A DNA stretch of 6,326 nucleotides, taken from contig CAMVBO010000110.1 in the NCBI GenBank assembly GCA_947165745.1, positions 1-6,326 on the forward strand, in the 5' to 3' direction. This document shows, in pieces, positions 1 to 4,930 of this stretch. Position 1 is the stretch's first letter, and each line of letters opens with the position of its first letter. A model generated the notes under the pieces. It saw nothing but the letters and a program-made list of their open reading frames with translations. It was not told where the DNA came from and did not search any database. The position numbers and the translations under genes were made by a program. The stretch comes from an uncultured Clostridia bacterium (GTDB lineage: Bacteria; Bacillota_A; Clostridia; Christensenellales; Aristaeellaceae).

Positions 1-1164
1 GCAGAGCTCGCCGACATCGCCCTGTTTCACGGGATTGCCTTCCGGGTCCACGATCTTGGCTTTCCAGCCTACGCCGGGGATGCCGATGGCGCCGACCTTG
101 TGCGTATTGCCGATGCCGAGATGCACGCAGCCGGGACCGGTCGATTCGGAAAGACCGTAGTTTGTGTCATATTTATGGTCCGGGAAATATTCCAGCCAGT
201 GTCTGATCAGGCTCGGCGGCACGGGCTGCGCGCCGATGTGCATCAGGCGCCAGCGAGACAGGTCGTACTGGTCCAGATCGATCTCGCCCCGGTCGATGGC
301 GTCCAGGATGTCCTGGGCCCAGGGCACCAGCAGCCACACGATGCTGCAATGCTCCTCGGCGGCGGTCTTGACGATGGTCAGGGGCTTCACGCCCTTCAGC
401 AGCACGGCCTTGCCGCCCACCAGGAACGAGCCGAACCAATGCATCTTCGCGCCGGTGTGATACAGCGGCGGAATGCACAGGAACACGTCCTTGTGGGTCT
501 GGCCGTGGTGCTTCTGCTCGGTCTTGCAGGCGTGCATCAGGCTTTCATGGTTGTGCAGGATGGCCTTGGGGAAGCCCGTGGTGCCCGAGGAGAAGTAGAT
601 GGCCGCGTCGTCCTCGTCCTCCAGGTCGATGTTCGGAGCCGTGCTGGACTGGTTCGCCGCCAGGTGCAGGTAATTCTCGGCGAAGGTCGGGCAGTTGTCG
701 CCCACGTAGAACAGCAGCTTCACCCGGGGCATGCGGTCGATGCTCTCCTCCACGCGGCCGATGAATTCCGGCCCGAAGAACATGGCGTCCACGTCCGCCA
801 GGTCCGCGCAATACTGGATCTCGTCGGCGGAATAGCGATAGTTCATGGGCACCACCAGCGCGCCGGTCTTGAGGATGCCGAAGTACAGCGGCAGCCACTC
901 CAGGCAGTTCATCAGCAGGATGGCCACCTTGTCGCCCTTTTTGATGCCCCGGCTCATCAGCAGGTTGGCACAGCGGTTCGCCTTCTCATCGAACACGCCC
1001 CAGGTGATCTCCCGGCGGAATTCCTCGGAAGCGCCGCGCTCGATCAGTTCGTACTCCTTCCAGGTGACCCGGCGATCCTCGCGCACCTCCGGGTTGATCT
1101 CCACCAGGGCGATCTCAGAGCCGTACTTTCTGGCGTTTTTCTCAAGAATCTCGGTAATTGGCAT
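1..1164 (-). CDS. Acyl-CoA synthetase (class I adenylate-forming enzyme), 3' end missing
   Basis: This enzyme activates a carboxylic acid with ATP to an acyl-adenylate and transfers the acyl group to CoA. Translating the minus strand from the ATG at 1164 gives 388 residues with no stop, so the gene leaves the window at its 3' end; the family usually has about 500-560 residues. Visible motifs are the phosphate-binding loop YFSSGTTGFPKA at residues 190-201 (A3), PPLYHTG at 232-238 (A4), NYGLSESTG at 335-343 (A5) and the start of the GEL motif at 385-387 (A6). The C-terminal lid domain with the catalytic lysine lies outside. The start is supported by GGAGG at 1175-1179, 10 bases upstream. No signal peptide or membrane segment is seen, so it should be cytosolic. 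It follows a T-box leader, which is unusual for this family. The acid it uses cannot be read from the sequence: fatty, aryl and other acyl substrates remain possible. Confidence 0.88.
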   Translation of the reverse strand, partial: MPITEILEKNARKYGSEIALVEINPEVREDRRVTWKEYELIERGASEEFRREITWGVFDEKANRCANLLMSRGIKKGDKVAILLMNCLEWLPLYFGILKTGALVVPMNYRYSADEIQYCADLADVDAMFFGPEFIGRVEESIDRMPRVKLLFYVGDNCPTFAENYLHLAANQSSTAPNIDLEDEDDAAIYFSSGTTGFPKAILHNHESLMHACKTEQKHHGQTHKDVFLCIPPLYHTGAKMHWFGSFLVGGKAVLLKGVKPLTIVKTAAEEHCSIVWLLVPWAQDILDAIDRGEIDLDQYDLSRWRLMHIGAQPVPPSLIRHWLEYFPDHKYDTNYGLSESTGPGCVHLGIGNTHKVGAIGIPGVGWKAKIVDPEGNPVKQGDVGELC

Positions 1165-1195
1165 GGTAATTCGGCCTCCAGTCGTGTTATGATCG

Positions 1196-1253
1196 TTCGT
1201 TCAAGGTTCTTCGCTTCGCCCCGAATGACGCGTCGCCCGTCCTTCTGAACGAA
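1196..1253. repeat. Small palindromic repeat in the leader of the acyl-CoA synthetase gene
   Basis: A perfect 8-bp inverted repeat (TTCGTTCA at 1196-1203, TGAACGAA at 1246-1253) bounds a 58-bp GC-rich segment. On the minus strand the interior reads CGCGTCATTCGGGGCGAAGCG, closely matching CGCGTCATTGCGAGGGGCGAAGCG in the palindrome at 3251-3406. The two are therefore probably copies of one dispersed repeat family. It lies between the T-box terminator and the ribosome binding site, so it is transcribed in the read-through mRNA. It encodes nothing recognisable. Confidence 0.6.
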
Positions 1254-1281
1254 AGCGCAGTTTGGAAATCTCAAACAGAAT

Positions 1282-1316
1282 AAAAAACCCGTCCTCCGCT
1301 TCACGCAGAGGACGGG
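1282..1316 (-). terminator. Intrinsic terminator of the T-box (off state)
   Basis: A 12-bp stem, CCCGTCCTCTGC with GCGGAGGACGGG, is closed by a GTGAA loop and followed by six T residues (1282-1287). Its 5' arm is the same stretch that pairs in the antiterminator, so the two structures exclude each other, as expected for tRNA-controlled attenuation. Confidence 0.93.
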
Positions 1317-1551
1317 ATGAAAACCCGTGGTACCACCTCTATTTGGCGCCGCCTCGCGGCGCGCGCCCTTTGCGGGACAGCCCACTGTCCCCCGCGCTGT
1401 ATCGGGCGCGCCCGTCGCAGCCTACCGCCCATAGCCCGGGTTTCGGTGCGCCGCTCGGGAGTGTATTCGGCCAATCCGCGCAACCGCCTTTCACCACCCG
1501 GCGGCTCTCTGGATGCAACGGCAATGGGCTACTTCTCTCTGTCATCGCGTT
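1282..1551 (-). promoter_or_regulatory. T-box riboswitch leader, likely specifier UAC (tyrosine)
   Basis: This leader RNA senses uncharged tRNA and controls read-through of a terminator. Stem I has the AAGTAG segment of the specifier loop (1529-1534), an AGAGAG bulge (1505-1510) and a distal hairpin with stem GCCGCC/GGCGGT (1500-1505 with 1483-1488) closing a GGTGGTGAAA loop. The 3' side of the specifier loop reads GAA-TAC-A, putting the specifier at 1463-1465 (UAC, Tyr). A hairpin GGGACAG/CTGTCCC (1374-1391) lies between. The T-box sequence AGGTGGTACCACGG is at 1325-1338. The antiterminator pairs AGAGG (1336-1340) with CCTCT (1307-1311) and ACGGG (1324-1328) with CCCGT (1312-1316), leaving the 7-nt bulge TGGTACC. 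The TGGT of that bulge fits a tRNA ending ACCA, consistent with tRNA-Tyr but also with many others. The T-box call is very secure; the specifier is read by analogy with other T-boxes and is moderately secure. Confidence 0.93.
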
Positions 1552-1557
1552 ACTGAA

Positions 1558-1586
1558 ATTATAGTCCCTTCCCACGTCGACCGCAA
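1558..1586 (-). promoter_or_regulatory. Sigma-A type promoter of the T-box transcript
   Basis: A perfect TATAAT (1558-1563) is preceded at exactly 17 bases by TTGCGG (1581-1586), a weak -35 with the first three bases conserved. The predicted start is near 1551, just where the T-box structure begins. The promoter starts 14 bases after the rsfS stop, and no terminator separates it from rsfS, so some read-through from the upstream operon is possible. Confidence 0.75.
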
Positions 1587-1599
1587 GTTAAATCTGCGT

Positions 1600-1953
1600 T
1601 TACTGCTCCGGATAGGGCTCCTGGTTGGTGCCGTCCTGCCACAGGCGCTCGATGTTGTAGTACTGCCGCTCCTCCGGGTGGAAGAGGTGCACGATCACGT
1701 GGGCATAGTCCAGCACGATCCAGCGCGCGCCGTTCTTGCCCTCCTTGCGGCGGGGGTCGATGCCCTCCTCGGCCAGCTTGTCCTCCACTTCCTCGGCCAG
1801 GGTGTGCACGGACTGCACGTTTCGGCCGCTGGCCACCACGAAGAAATCGGTGATGGAGGTCATGTGGCCAACCTCCAGAATCTGTATGTCGGTCGCGCCC
1901 TTGTTGTCCAGAATCTCGGCAATCTTGCTCGCCAACGCCTTGGAATCCATCAT
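1600..1953 (-). CDS. rsfS: Ribosome silencing factor RsfS
   Basis: RsfS (DUF143/Iojap family) binds ribosomal protein uL14 on the large subunit and blocks joining with the small subunit, lowering translation in starvation or stationary phase. The 117-residue product has the usual family length. The core is recognisable: TDFFVVASGRNVQSVHTLAE at 35-54, then GARWIVLDYAHVIVHLFHPE at 75-94 and the YYNIERLW ending at 98-105. The start at 1953 is chosen because AAAGGAGG (1962-1969) lies 8 bases upstream and the protein then begins MMDSKALASKIAEIL, as relatives do. An in-frame ATG at 1992 overlaps the stop of the preceding gene (ATGA) but has no ribosome binding site and would add 13 unconserved residues. 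Only 35 bases without a promoter separate it from nadD-yqeK, so the two are probably co-transcribed. Confidence 0.95.
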   Translation of the reverse strand: MMDSKALASKIAEILDNKGATDIQILEVGHMTSITDFFVVASGRNVQSVHTLAEEVEDKLAEEGIDPRRKEGKNGARWIVLDYAHVIVHLFHPEERQYYNIERLWQDGTNQEPYPEQ

Positions 1954-1988
1954 GTCTTGTGCCTCCTTTGGTCGATTTGCCCGTATAT

Positions 1989-3149
1989 TCATTCAGGTGT
2001 AAACGCGCTGATCAGGTTCAGCGTCCTCGGGTGGATGTCCTGCCCGTGGGCGCGCAGGTGCCGGGCGGTCAGCTCCGCGCAGCACACCATGGCCTGGTAG
2101 ATGTCCTTTTCCGCCAGCTTCCGGGCCTTCTCAAGCCCCGGGAACGCCTCCCGCCCCGGCTCGATGAAGTCGGACACGTAGATGAGCGCGTCCATGGGCG
2201 ACATATCCCCCGCGCCCACGGTGTGCTTGCGGATGGCGGAGAGGATAGACGGATCCCGCACGCCGAACATGTCCCGCGCCAGGATCATCCCGGCGGGGGC
2301 GTGGAGGATCTGCCTCGTCTCCAGCTCAGCCTGGTCCAAATCCGGCAGGCTCGCCGTCACCAGCGCGCGCATCTCGTCCAGCGGCATGGACTTGGCACAG
2401 TCGTGCAGAAGCCCCGCCAGCCGCGCCCGGTGCGCGTCCACGCCGCACTTCGGTGCGAGACGCTCGGCGGTCCCGGCCACGCCCAGGGTGTGGGTAAAGC
2501 GGCGCTCGGTGATCATGCCCTTGAGTTTTTGTAGGATCTGCCGCTCGTTGTAGTCGCACAGATACAGGCCGCGCTCGCGGATGTACTTCGCCACCGGGGC
2601 GGGCACCTCGTCGGCCACATCCTCCCCCGCCGCCACCCTCTGGCGAATCCTCGTGGAGGACAGCGCCGGGCCGCTGACGGGCAGCAGCGTCACCCGCGTG
2701 CCATAGCAGGCCGTGATGGCCCGGGCCCGCAGCTTCGCCAGCTCCACGTCGCAGCCGGGCCGGTTGATGACGGCGAATTCACAAAGTCTGGCTACCCGGC
2801 CAAACTCCCGCCAGCTCTCCAGCGTGTTCAGCGTGTCCGCGCCGATGATGTAGGTCCACTGAACGTCCGGGCGCTCCACGGCCAGCGCGGACAGGGTGTC
2901 CACGGTGTAGGTCACGCCGCTTCGGGCGATCTCCACGTCGCTGGCGTACAGGCCGGGATGCGCCGCCGCGGCCAGCTTCGCCATCTCCAGGCGGTCCAGC
3001 TTGTCCGTGGCGCGGGGCTTGTGGGGCGGGTCTCCCGAGGGCATCAGCGCCACGCCGTCCAGCCCGAGCACGTCCATTGCCTTGAGGGCGATTTCGATGT
3101 GCCCGTTGTGGATGGGGTCCAGCGTGCCCCCCAGGATGCCGATTCTCAT
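1989..3149 (-). CDS. nadD/yqeK: NadD-YqeK fusion: nicotinate-nucleotide adenylyltransferase plus HD-domain Ap4A hydrolase
   Basis: The 386-residue protein joins two enzymes that are usually encoded side by side. Residues 1-195 are NadD, which makes deamido-NAD from nicotinate mononucleotide and ATP: GGTLDPIHNGH at 7-17 holds the HxGH nucleotidyl-transfer motif (14-17), IIGADTLNTLESW is at 101-113, and LSSTRIR at 163-169 is the second ATP-binding signature. Residues from about 205 are YqeK, a metal-dependent HD hydrolase that splits diadenosine tetraphosphate symmetrically: RFTH at 217-220, the HD pair at 249-250, HAPAG from 283, RKHT at 307-310 and YVSDFIEPGR at 324-333. All expected metal ligands appear present. 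The usual Phe in GGTFDP is Leu here. The start at 3149 follows GGAGGG with close spacing; an ATG 21 bases earlier lacks a site and precedes an Arg-rich stretch unlike the family. It has its own promoter and leads into rsfS. Confidence 0.95.
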   Translation of the reverse strand: MRIGILGGTLDPIHNGHIEIALKAMDVLGLDGVALMPSGDPPHKPRATDKLDRLEMAKLAAAAHPGLYASDVEIARSGVTYTVDTLSALAVERPDVQWTYIIGADTLNTLESWREFGRVARLCEFAVINRPGCDVELAKLRARAITACYGTRVTLLPVSGPALSSTRIRQRVAAGEDVADEVPAPVAKYIRERGLYLCDYNERQILQKLKGMITERRFTHTLGVAGTAERLAPKCGVDAHRARLAGLLHDCAKSMPLDEMRALVTASLPDLDQAELETRQILHAPAGMILARDMFGVRDPSILSAIRKHTVGAGDMSPMDALIYVSDFIEPGREAFPGLEKARKLAEKDIYQAMVCCAELTARHLRAHGQDIHPRTLNLISAFTPE

Positions 3150-3190
3150 GTGCGCCCTCCGTCTGTTCATGCCAACTGCTTTGATAAGTT

Positions 3191-3199
3191 ATTATACCA
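3191..3199 (-). promoter_or_regulatory. Extended -10 promoter of nadD-yqeK
   Basis: TATAAT (3191-3196) is preceded by TG plus one base, giving the extended -10 form TGGTATAAT. The -35 is poor (TAGATT at 17-base spacing), which an extended -10 can make up for. The expected start near 3184 leaves a leader of about 35 bases before the ATG at 3149. Confidence 0.65.
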
Positions 3200-3250
3200 C
3201 ACTTTTCCTTAACAATCTACCCCCAGAGGGATTTTTAATGTGGGCATACG

Positions 3251-3406
3251 AATAAAAACAGAGACCAGATTGCCACGGCGCTTCGCCCCTCGCAATGACG
3301 CGGTTTCTGATCGCTTCGTACAGCGCTTTGAATTCTGTACGACGTTTCAACGCCAAACCGCGTCGTTGCGAGGCCGTAGGCCGTGGCAATCTGGTTCTTA
3401 TTTTTT
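3251..3406. repeat. Large imperfect palindromic repeat (about 156 bp), possible two-way terminator
   Basis: The arms 3251-3322 and 3335-3406 are near-mirror copies. CCAGATTGCCACGGC at 3265-3279 returns inverted at 3380-3394, CGCGGTTT at 3300-3307 returns inverted as AAACCGCG at 3355-3362, and CGTACAG (3317-3323) returns as CTGTACG (3335-3341) around an 11-base loop. A T-run follows the hairpin on each strand (TTATTTTTT at 3398-3406 on plus; TGTTTTTATT on minus). It could therefore end transcription of the sigma operon before nadD. The segment CGCGTCATT..GGGGCGAAGCG is shared with the repeat at 1196-1253. There is no coding content. It may be a non-autonomous mobile repeat or a REP-like element. 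Confidence 0.75.
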
Positions 3407-3420
3407 ACGGGCAACAGCAT

Positions 3421-3460
3421 CTTCCGCCCCCTGCGGGGCACCTTCTCCAAAGGGGAAGGC
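3421..3460. repeat. GC-rich double stem-loop repeat
   Basis: Two short hairpins lie back to back. The first is GCCCC with GGGGC (in 3426-3439). The second is CCTTCTCC/GGGGAAGG (3441-3459) around a short A-rich loop. The wording (TGCGGGGCACCTTC, CAAAGGGGAAGGC) resembles intergenic hairpin repeats widespread in gut Clostridia genomes. That resemblance is recalled, not searched. No gene is visible in or around it. Confidence 0.45.
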
Positions 3461-3482
3461 TGTGAAAGGGTCAGGCGACCGC

Positions 3483-3646
3483 TAGAGTGTGTTTCTAAAA
3501 TGAGACATGTGCAGTTTCGAGTGGATTGGGCTGCATTTCAAGGCGGTTTTCCGCAGGCTTAGTGGCGCTAAGTCAAGGGAAACCAACGCAGAAATGCAGT
3601 TCAAGGCGCCGAAAATGCATCTTGGGGAATTTAGAAACACACTCTA
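3483..3646. mobile_element. MITE-like element with 17-bp perfect terminal inverted repeats
   Basis: TAGAGTGTGTTTCTAAA at 3483-3499 is repeated inverted and without mismatch at 3630-3646. The outermost TA at each end could be a TA target duplication, as made by IS630/Tc1-mariner transposases. The 164-bp element is too short for a transposase. It is palindromic inside as well: CTGCATTT (3531-3538) with AAATGCAG (3593-3600), and CTTAG/CTAAG (3559-3573) at the tip. Its right end abuts the anti-sigma gene: that gene's stop codon TAG (3644-3646) is formed by the TA plus the first base of the repeat. Assignment to a mobile family is inference; the inverted repeats are seen directly. Confidence 0.65.
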
Positions 3647-4312
3647 ATCCGCGTAGCCGTCCGCGGCGGCGCTGACGTTGTAGGCGCCGTCGCCCGCGTC
3701 CGTCACGGTGAAGTACAGCGTCTCATCCCCGTGGGTGAGGGTGAGTCGGCAAACGCCGTCCTCGAAGCGGTCGGTAATGTCCTCGGCGATGTCGTACCAG
3801 TAGAGCATCACGCGGCCGTCTTCGTTCACCTCCACCAGCTCCGCGGGATTGCCGGAGAGGTCCTCCATGTATTCGTCCATCGTCAGCGGGCGCTCCTTGC
3901 CGCCCGGCTCCAGGGCGACGCCGCCGCCCATCATCTGGCGCTCCTCGCCGTTCTCGTCCGTCCAGGTGACCACATAGGTGGCCGGGGCCGGGCTGCCTTC
4001 CCCGTCGCCCTCGGCGCTGTATGCCACGTCGCTTCCGCCGTCTTCGCCCGTGTACACCTCCACCTGGGCGTCCGTCGCCTGCCCGTGGAACCACATCGTC
4101 ACTGTGCGGCGGAATCCGCCCAGGTCTGCGGCATAGGCCGCCGTCAGCGAGCCCACCAGGAGTACCGCGATCATCACGGCCACCGCCGCGCGCCGGGAAA
4201 AGGAAAACCTCTCATGCTTTCTGTTCATATCCATGTTCACTGCCTCCAACCAATCGTTATTGGGGGCATGCAGCGTCTGAAACGCCCGCTTGTAACGTTC
4301 ACGATTGTTCAT
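3644..4312 (-). CDS. Putative membrane-anchored anti-sigma factor
   Basis: The gene overlaps the end of the ECF sigma gene by 14 bases and has its own strong site GGAGGAG about 8 bases before the ATG, so it is co-expressed with it. The 222-residue protein has a charged, mostly helical cytoplasmic N-terminus (1-40, beginning MNNRERYKRAFQTLHA), one membrane helix at about 42-62, and an outer domain of about 160 residues that is very acidic. A Gly/Asp/Glu-rich linker lies near 88-110, and the likely beta-strand segments TYVVTWTDENGE (112-123) and VMLYWYDIAEDITDRF (168-183) follow. No HxxxCxxC zinc motif is present, so it is not a classical ZAS anti-sigma factor; the layout fits the membrane regulators paired with Bacillota ECF factors. 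The signal it senses is unknown. The last codon adjoins a MITE-like repeat that supplies the stop, so the C-terminus may have been altered. Confidence 0.75.
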   Translation of the reverse strand: MNNRERYKRAFQTLHAPNNDWLEAVNMDMNRKHERFSFSRRAAVAVMIAVLLVGSLTAAYAADLGGFRRTVTMWFHGQATDAQVEVYTGEDGGSDVAYSAEGDGEGSPAPATYVVTWTDENGEERQMMGGGVALEPGGKERPLTMDEYMEDLSGNPAELVEVNEDGRVMLYWYDIAEDITDRFEDGVCRLTLTHGDETLYFTVTDAGDGAYNVSAAADGYAD

Positions 4313-4784
4313 CGTCCCACTCCTCCGTCAGTTGCGCTTTCAGCATATTCCGGGCCCTGGACAGCCGGCTCTTCACCGTGCCCTCGCCCGTGTCCAGTAT
4401 GCGCGCGATTTCCCGCACCGAATAGTCCTCGTAATAGAACAGGTGGATCGCCACGCGATACTTTTCCGGCAGGCGCAGCACCGCGTCCAGCAGCTCCCTG
4501 TCGCCCGCGTCCTCAAAGGTCAGCGCGTCCATATAGTCCTCCAGGCTGCGGCGATTGCGCCGCCAGAAACAGATCGTGGCGTTCTTGGCCTTGTTCACGG
4601 CCACGCGGATCAGCCACGCGCGGATGTGTTCGTCGGAATCGAATTCCTTGTCGCTCCTGTAATAGGCCAGCAGCGTCTCCTGAACCACATCCTCCGCGTC
4701 CTGGGGGTTCCGGCAGACCGCAAAGGCCGCCCGATACAGGCTGTCGCCCCAGCGTTCCGCCAGATGGGAAACGGTTTGTCTCAT
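4299..4784 (-). CDS. ECF RNA polymerase sigma factor
   Basis: This is a group IV sigma factor that directs RNA polymerase to a small regulon in response to an envelope or outside signal. The 161 residues have the typical two-domain layout. Sigma region 2 covers about 9-76, with DAEDVVQETLLAYYRS at 29-44 and HIRAWLIRVAVNKAKN at 53-68. Sigma region 4 covers about 97-150, with LPEKYRVAIHLFYYEDYS at 105-122 and the helix-turn-helix VREIARILDTGEGTVKSRL at 123-141. There is no region 1 or 3. The ATG at 4784 has only a weak AAAGG site upstream; no better in-frame start is visible. The stop lies 14 bases inside the anti-sigma gene, so the pair is translationally linked. A possible ECF-type promoter upstream suggests self-activation. 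The subgroup is uncertain; the partner's architecture points to a clostridial family with a membrane-bound, non-zinc anti-sigma factor. Confidence 0.93.
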   Translation of the reverse strand: MRQTVSHLAERWGDSLYRAAFAVCRNPQDAEDVVQETLLAYYRSDKEFDSDEHIRAWLIRVAVNKAKNATICFWRRNRRSLEDYMDALTFEDAGDRELLDAVLRLPEKYRVAIHLFYYEDYSVREIARILDTGEGTVKSRLSRARNMLKAQLTEEWDDEQS

Positions 4785-4823
4785 TTGCTCACATGCCTTT
4801 CGTCGAAGGTCCCTTCACCAATA

Positions 4824-4852
4824 ATACAATCCAAAGGCTAAAAAGGTTGCAA
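4824..4852 (-). promoter_or_regulatory. Possible ECF-type autoregulatory promoter of the sigma operon
   Basis: TTGCAACC (4845-4852) followed by a T-run resembles the AAC-containing -35 boxes recognised by ECF factors. GTAT (4824-4827) lies 17 bases further on as a possible -10. A housekeeping promoter (TTGCAA with TGTATT, 18-base spacing) is an alternative reading of the same bases. The leader to the ATG would be about 33 bases. Confidence 0.45.
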
Positions 4853-4879
4853 GCTGAGGTTGAATTTATACAAAGTTGA

Positions 4880-4908
4880 TTGAAGGAGGGGTGAAAATAC
4901 CCTATAAT
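4880..4908 (+). promoter_or_regulatory. Sigma-A type promoter of the methyltransferase operon
   Basis: TTGAAG (4880-4885) and a perfect TATAAT (4903-4908) are separated by 17 bases. Transcription should start near 4915, leaving a leader of about 16 bases that holds the GAGGGG ribosome binding site (4919-4924). It points away from the sigma-factor promoter in the same 146-bp gap. Confidence 0.78.
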
Positions 4909-4930
4909 GTAAGGTAGTGAGGGGTTTGTT

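Noticed and set aside
100..1248. Long plus-strand open frame of 382 codons
   Set aside because: It lies antisense to the acyl-CoA synthetase, whose minus-strand translation carries the family motifs. The plus-strand protein is low-complexity and Val/His/Gln-rich, as expected of a GC-rich shadow frame, and it runs through the repeat in the leader.
1262..1575. Small open frames on both strands between rsfS and the acyl-CoA synthetase
   Set aside because: They lie within the T-box RNA, whose structure explains the sequence.
1951..1992. Upstream rsfS start at 1992 with ATGA overlap
   Set aside because: It has no ribosome binding site, and the 13 added residues do not look like the family. AAAGGAGG lies directly before the start at 1953.
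3147..3170. Upstream nadD start at 3170
   Set aside because: It has no ribosome binding site and adds an Arg-rich peptide. GGAGGG precedes the ATG at 3149, and the protein then starts with the family's MRIGILGG.
3192..3485. Small open frames on both strands in the repeat-rich gap
   Set aside because: They run through the palindromic repeats, change frame between copies, and lack ribosome binding sites and recognisable products.
3251..3646. CRISPR array
   Set aside because: The repeats are inverted, of different families and not regularly spaced; there are no repeat-spacer units.
3731..4879. Long plus-strand open frame of 382 codons across the sigma/anti-sigma genes
   Set aside because: It is antisense to two overlapping genes with clear domains. 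Its product has no recognisable motif and is Arg/Pro-rich, the usual mark of a shadow frame.
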